From Desulfatirhabdium sp964549995 (GTDB lineage: Bacteria > Desulfobacterota > Desulfobacteria > Desulfobacterales > Desulfatirhabdiaceae), in the NCBI GenBank assembly GCA_964549995.1, contig CAZJXF010000045.1:1-24240 (forward strand): 24,240 bases of DNA. The letters run 5' to 3'. Position 1 is the stretch's first letter, and each line of letters opens with the position of its first letter. The position numbers were made by a program, and so were the translations under genes. Shown piece after piece: positions 22,425-24,240 of the stretch. The notes beneath the pieces are model-generated. The model was not told the DNA's origin. It worked only from the letters and a program-made list of their open reading frames with translations, and searched no databases.

Positions 22425-23234
22425 TTATGGTTTTCCAAATGGTTGGGGTGAGAGAAGATCGCTAAACCAGGATGGATCTTCGGCCATGCATACGATTGAT
22501 TGTCCCGCCTCGCGGAATATGATGAAATCCATCTGGTATAAATGCGAAAGGATAAAGGATCGGGTTTCCGCATTGGCTTGACCTATCTTTTTTCGAAGTG
22601 TTACAGCGTCGTAAATTTGGAAACTGTTCAAAAAACCGATCGTATCGGCAATTCGTCGCATTTGCCGATCCGCATGGGTCAGGTAGTGCCTGGCTATCCA
22701 TCCAGATTGTTCAAGCCTCGTGAAAAGATAGGGCAATAGCGCAGTACGGGTAATTTCCAGATGGAAATCCTTCTTGAATAGTTCCATCGTGGCAATTCGG
22801 GATTGTCCGTTTTTCCGGAATTGATCGCTCAGACGTCCATGCCGCCATTTGCGAACAGCGGTTTGACCATCCTTTGATACGACCCGAATTTCACGGGGGT
22901 TGACAAGAAGGTCTCCCGCAGCGCAATATTCACAGCAGTTCGCATAGTTGCCGGCACAGAGCAGCGCTGCCTCATTCAGCCGGACCATCAGGAGCCAGTA
23001 TATGGGCTCGTCCTCTTTGCCCGTATTTTCCAGGGTATCCACCCAGGTTTCGATCTCGCCTTCGTTCAGATCGTAGGGAATTGCCTTTGCATCCAGGCGT
23101 GCATTGAATGCGAGCAGTGAATCGATCGATTCCCCCAACGGTTTGTTTTTGATGAAGCGACTGAAAACGGTTTGATTTTCGATGGCTGATGGTTGCATGA
23201 TGAGCTCGTTTCCTGTTTCAGGATGTTCAATCAT
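22425..23234 (-). CDS. uncharacterised protein at the head of the tungstate cluster
   Basis: 269 residues, not recognised. The ATG at 23234 follows AGGA by eight to nine bases; the longer frame upstream has no such support. There is no signal peptide or membrane helix. A cysteine cluster NYANCCEYCAAGDL falls near residue 100. The C-terminal ~90 residues look like a possible winged helix (YDAVTLRKKIGQANAETRSF, then SHLYQMDFIIFREAGQSIVCM), so it may be a regulator; this is inference. Its stop codon sits two bases before the AAGGAG of the second binding protein, so the two are probably cotranslated. Codon use is AT-richer than in gltX and the fab genes. It is divergent from the ModE-type regulator. 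Confidence 0.75.
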   Translation of the reverse strand: MIEHPETGNELIMQPSAIENQTVFSRFIKNKPLGESIDSLLAFNARLDAKAIPYDLNEGEIETWVDTLENTGKEDEPIYWLLMVRLNEAALLCAGNYANCCEYCAAGDLLVNPREIRVVSKDGQTAVRKWRHGRLSDQFRKNGQSRIATMELFKKDFHLEITRTALLPYLFTRLEQSGWIARHYLTHADRQMRRIADTIGFLNSFQIYDAVTLRKKIGQANAETRSFILSHLYQMDFIIFREAGQSIVCMAEDPSWFSDLLSPQPFGKP

Positions 23235-23622
23235 GCACTTCCTACCAGCTCTAAAAGAATATGTCAATACTGGCATAACGCATGCGCCGGATGGAACGTT
23301 CACGAGGTTTCGAATGATGTGGTGACGTTCGGTCGCCATTCAGCCGATGAATTTGCACTCCTGCAAGCGGCATTTTGCCGGGTGAAAGGGCTTGGATGCG
23401 GCGTGGCAATCTGTTTCCGGTCGCATTGACATCATGGGATTGTCCCGATATAACCGTTTTCAAATCAGGATGTGAAGGAATGCCAAAGGCAGTCAGGGCA
23501 GATACCGTATCCTGAAAGCCCTCAGGGGATGACCTGTCGAATCGGGATACGCGATCGATCCGCATTGCCTGGTGGAAAATCGAGAATACGCTGGATGAAT
23601 CCTCAAATCGGATGGGATCGAG
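23235..23622. other. divergent gap between the unknown gene and the ModE-type regulator
   Basis: The 388-bp gap has no credible gene. It contains two hairpins: TGGTGAC-GTTCG-GTCGCCA near 23318-23338 with one G-U pair, and cggca-ttt-tgccg at 23368-23380. It also contains the promoter at 23426-23454. On the minus strand, CGTTATGCC...ATATTC (23280-23257) lies about 25-45 bp upstream of the unknown gene's start and has one ModE-like CGTTAT half-site. Only one half is recognisable. Confidence 0.5.
23426..23454 (+). promoter_or_regulatory. predicted promoter of the ModE-type regulator with dyad in spacer
   Basis: A perfect TTGACA (23426-23431), a 17-bp spacer and TATAAC (23449-23454) form a strong sigma70 match. 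The spacer holds the dyad ggga-ttg-tccc (23436-23446), which could be an operator for autoregulation. The leader to the first ATG would be about 160 nt. Confidence 0.6.
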
Positions 23623-24075
23623 ATGGCTGCAAATCCAAGAATTCCGGAAAAAGATCAGACATCGGCTGCGGGAGATGCAAGGAATTCGGTGACGATGACG
23701 GGAAATCCCGGAGGCCCGTTTTTTATCCGTTCGAAAATCTGGTTCGAAGACAGCTCGGGGGAGGTGATTTTCGGCCTGGGACGCCTGAAAATGCTGGAAG
23801 CCATCGAACGAAACGGATCGATTCAGGCTGCCGCCAAAGAGCTGAAAATGAGTTATCGCGCCTTATGGGGCAGAATAACGGCAACCGAAAAACGAATGGG
23901 TCGGCAATTGTTGACGCGCAACGTAGGCGGTTCAGCCGGGGGCGGATCCAGGTTGACGCCATTTGCGAAAATACTTCTGGAAAGTTTTCGGGAGATCCAT
24001 CGACGCATTGCTGTCGAGTCGGACCGGCTGTATCAAACGGAGGTTTTACCGGAAATTACCCGACCGGAGGATTGA
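23623..24075 (+). CDS. ModE-type DNA-binding regulator without molybdate-binding domains
   Basis: 150 residues. The winged helix-turn-helix of ModE/LysR type is clear: FGLGRLKMLEAIERNGSIQA, then AAKELKMSYRALWGRITATE with recognition helix ~75-88, and a glycine-rich wing NVGGSAGGGSRLTPF. There are no molbindin repeats, so it resembles the HTH-only ModE/TunR-like proteins of sulfate reducers. It probably controls the divergent tungstate cluster; how it senses metal is not visible. The start is uncertain: ATG 23623 has a weak site (GGGATCGAG), whereas GTG 23689 lies five bases after AAGGA and ATG 23695 shortly after. The latter two would remove a poorly structured N-terminus. Confidence 0.85.
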   Translation: MAANPRIPEKDQTSAAGDARNSVTMTGNPGGPFFIRSKIWFEDSSGEVIFGLGRLKMLEAIERNGSIQAAAKELKMSYRALWGRITATEKRMGRQLLTRNVGGSAGGGSRLTPFAKILLESFREIHRRIAVESDRLYQTEVLPEITRPED

Positions 24076-24240
24076 GCATGAAGTCCTGGCGGTTTCAATC
24101 ACATTCTTCCTGACATCGGGCCCGAACGCTGCCCCACCATTTGGTGTAGCACACCGCCCTCGGTTGGACCCTGCCCGAATAAGCGGTAGTGTCTAATTGC
24201 ATAAGTTAACGATAGTATTTTTGAGTTGGCTGCCTTTGAC
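24076..24240 (+). pseudogene. possible broken gene start and change of sequence at window edge
   Basis: An ATG at 24078, three bases after the regulator stop, opens a frame that ends after 11 codons (MKSWRFQSHSS). In another frame the same DNA reads VLAVSITFFLTSGPNAAPP, which looks like a signal peptide, so a frameshifted exported protein is possible. From about 24180 the sequence becomes AT-rich (gtgtctaattgcataagttaacg), which could be the end of an inserted element. Too little sequence remains to decide. Confidence 0.25.

Noticed and set aside
23472..24113. A 213-residue plus-strand frame overlapping the ModE-type gene.
   Set aside because: Different frame from the clear winged-helix protein and without a domain pattern.

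Overview
The window reads as a chromosomal segment of a Gram-negative, strictly anaerobic Desulfobacterota, most likely a sulfate reducer of the Desulfobacterales. This is inferred from the mix of genes (a TupABC-type tungstate transporter with an HTH-only ModE regulator, acyl-CoA dehydrogenases, rpmF-fabG-acpP-fabF synteny), from the moderately high GC and from the style of the dispersed repeats. No rRNA, tRNA, CRISPR array or intact transposase was found.

Layout. (1) 1-1216, minus strand: the start of a GAF-ANTAR regulator that runs off the left edge, and a small membrane protein with a tandem heptad coiled coil. (2) 1287-1396: a compact divergent promoter region with a perfect palindrome and an 11-bp tandem repeat. 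(3) 1492-9538, plus strand: a probable single transcription unit, prfC, a THUMP-type RNA methyltransferase, rpe, aroQ, tex and a 565-residue acyl-CoA dehydrogenase. (4) 9539-11741: a structured repeat followed by a compositionally distinct type II restriction-modification pair. (5) 11769-12415: plsY with a possible translationally coupled leader ORF. (6) 12602-16929, minus strand: a fatty-acid/L32 operon, rpmF, acyl-CoA dehydrogenase, fabG, acpP, fabF, in which the dehydrogenase stands where plsX-fabH-fabD often lie. (7) 16930-17648: the rpmF leader and a second copy of the structured repeat. (8) 17649-19052: gltX. (9) 18976-23234, minus strand: tungstate uptake genes tupC, tupB, tupA, a divergent second binding protein and an unrecognised 269-residue protein, with a ModE-type regulator divergent at 23623-24075. 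(10) 24076-24240: probably a broken reading frame next to a different sequence at the right edge.

The strongest undescribed signal is the repeat at about 9637-9913 and 17301-17614. The two copies share the same 217-220 nt nested hairpin although the paired arms differ in sequence. Several stems are kept by compensatory changes, and short unpaired motifs are identical in both copies. One copy sits directly in front of the restriction-modification genes, the other directly in front of gltX. All statements here come from reading the sequence by eye; no alignment, folding or database search was run.
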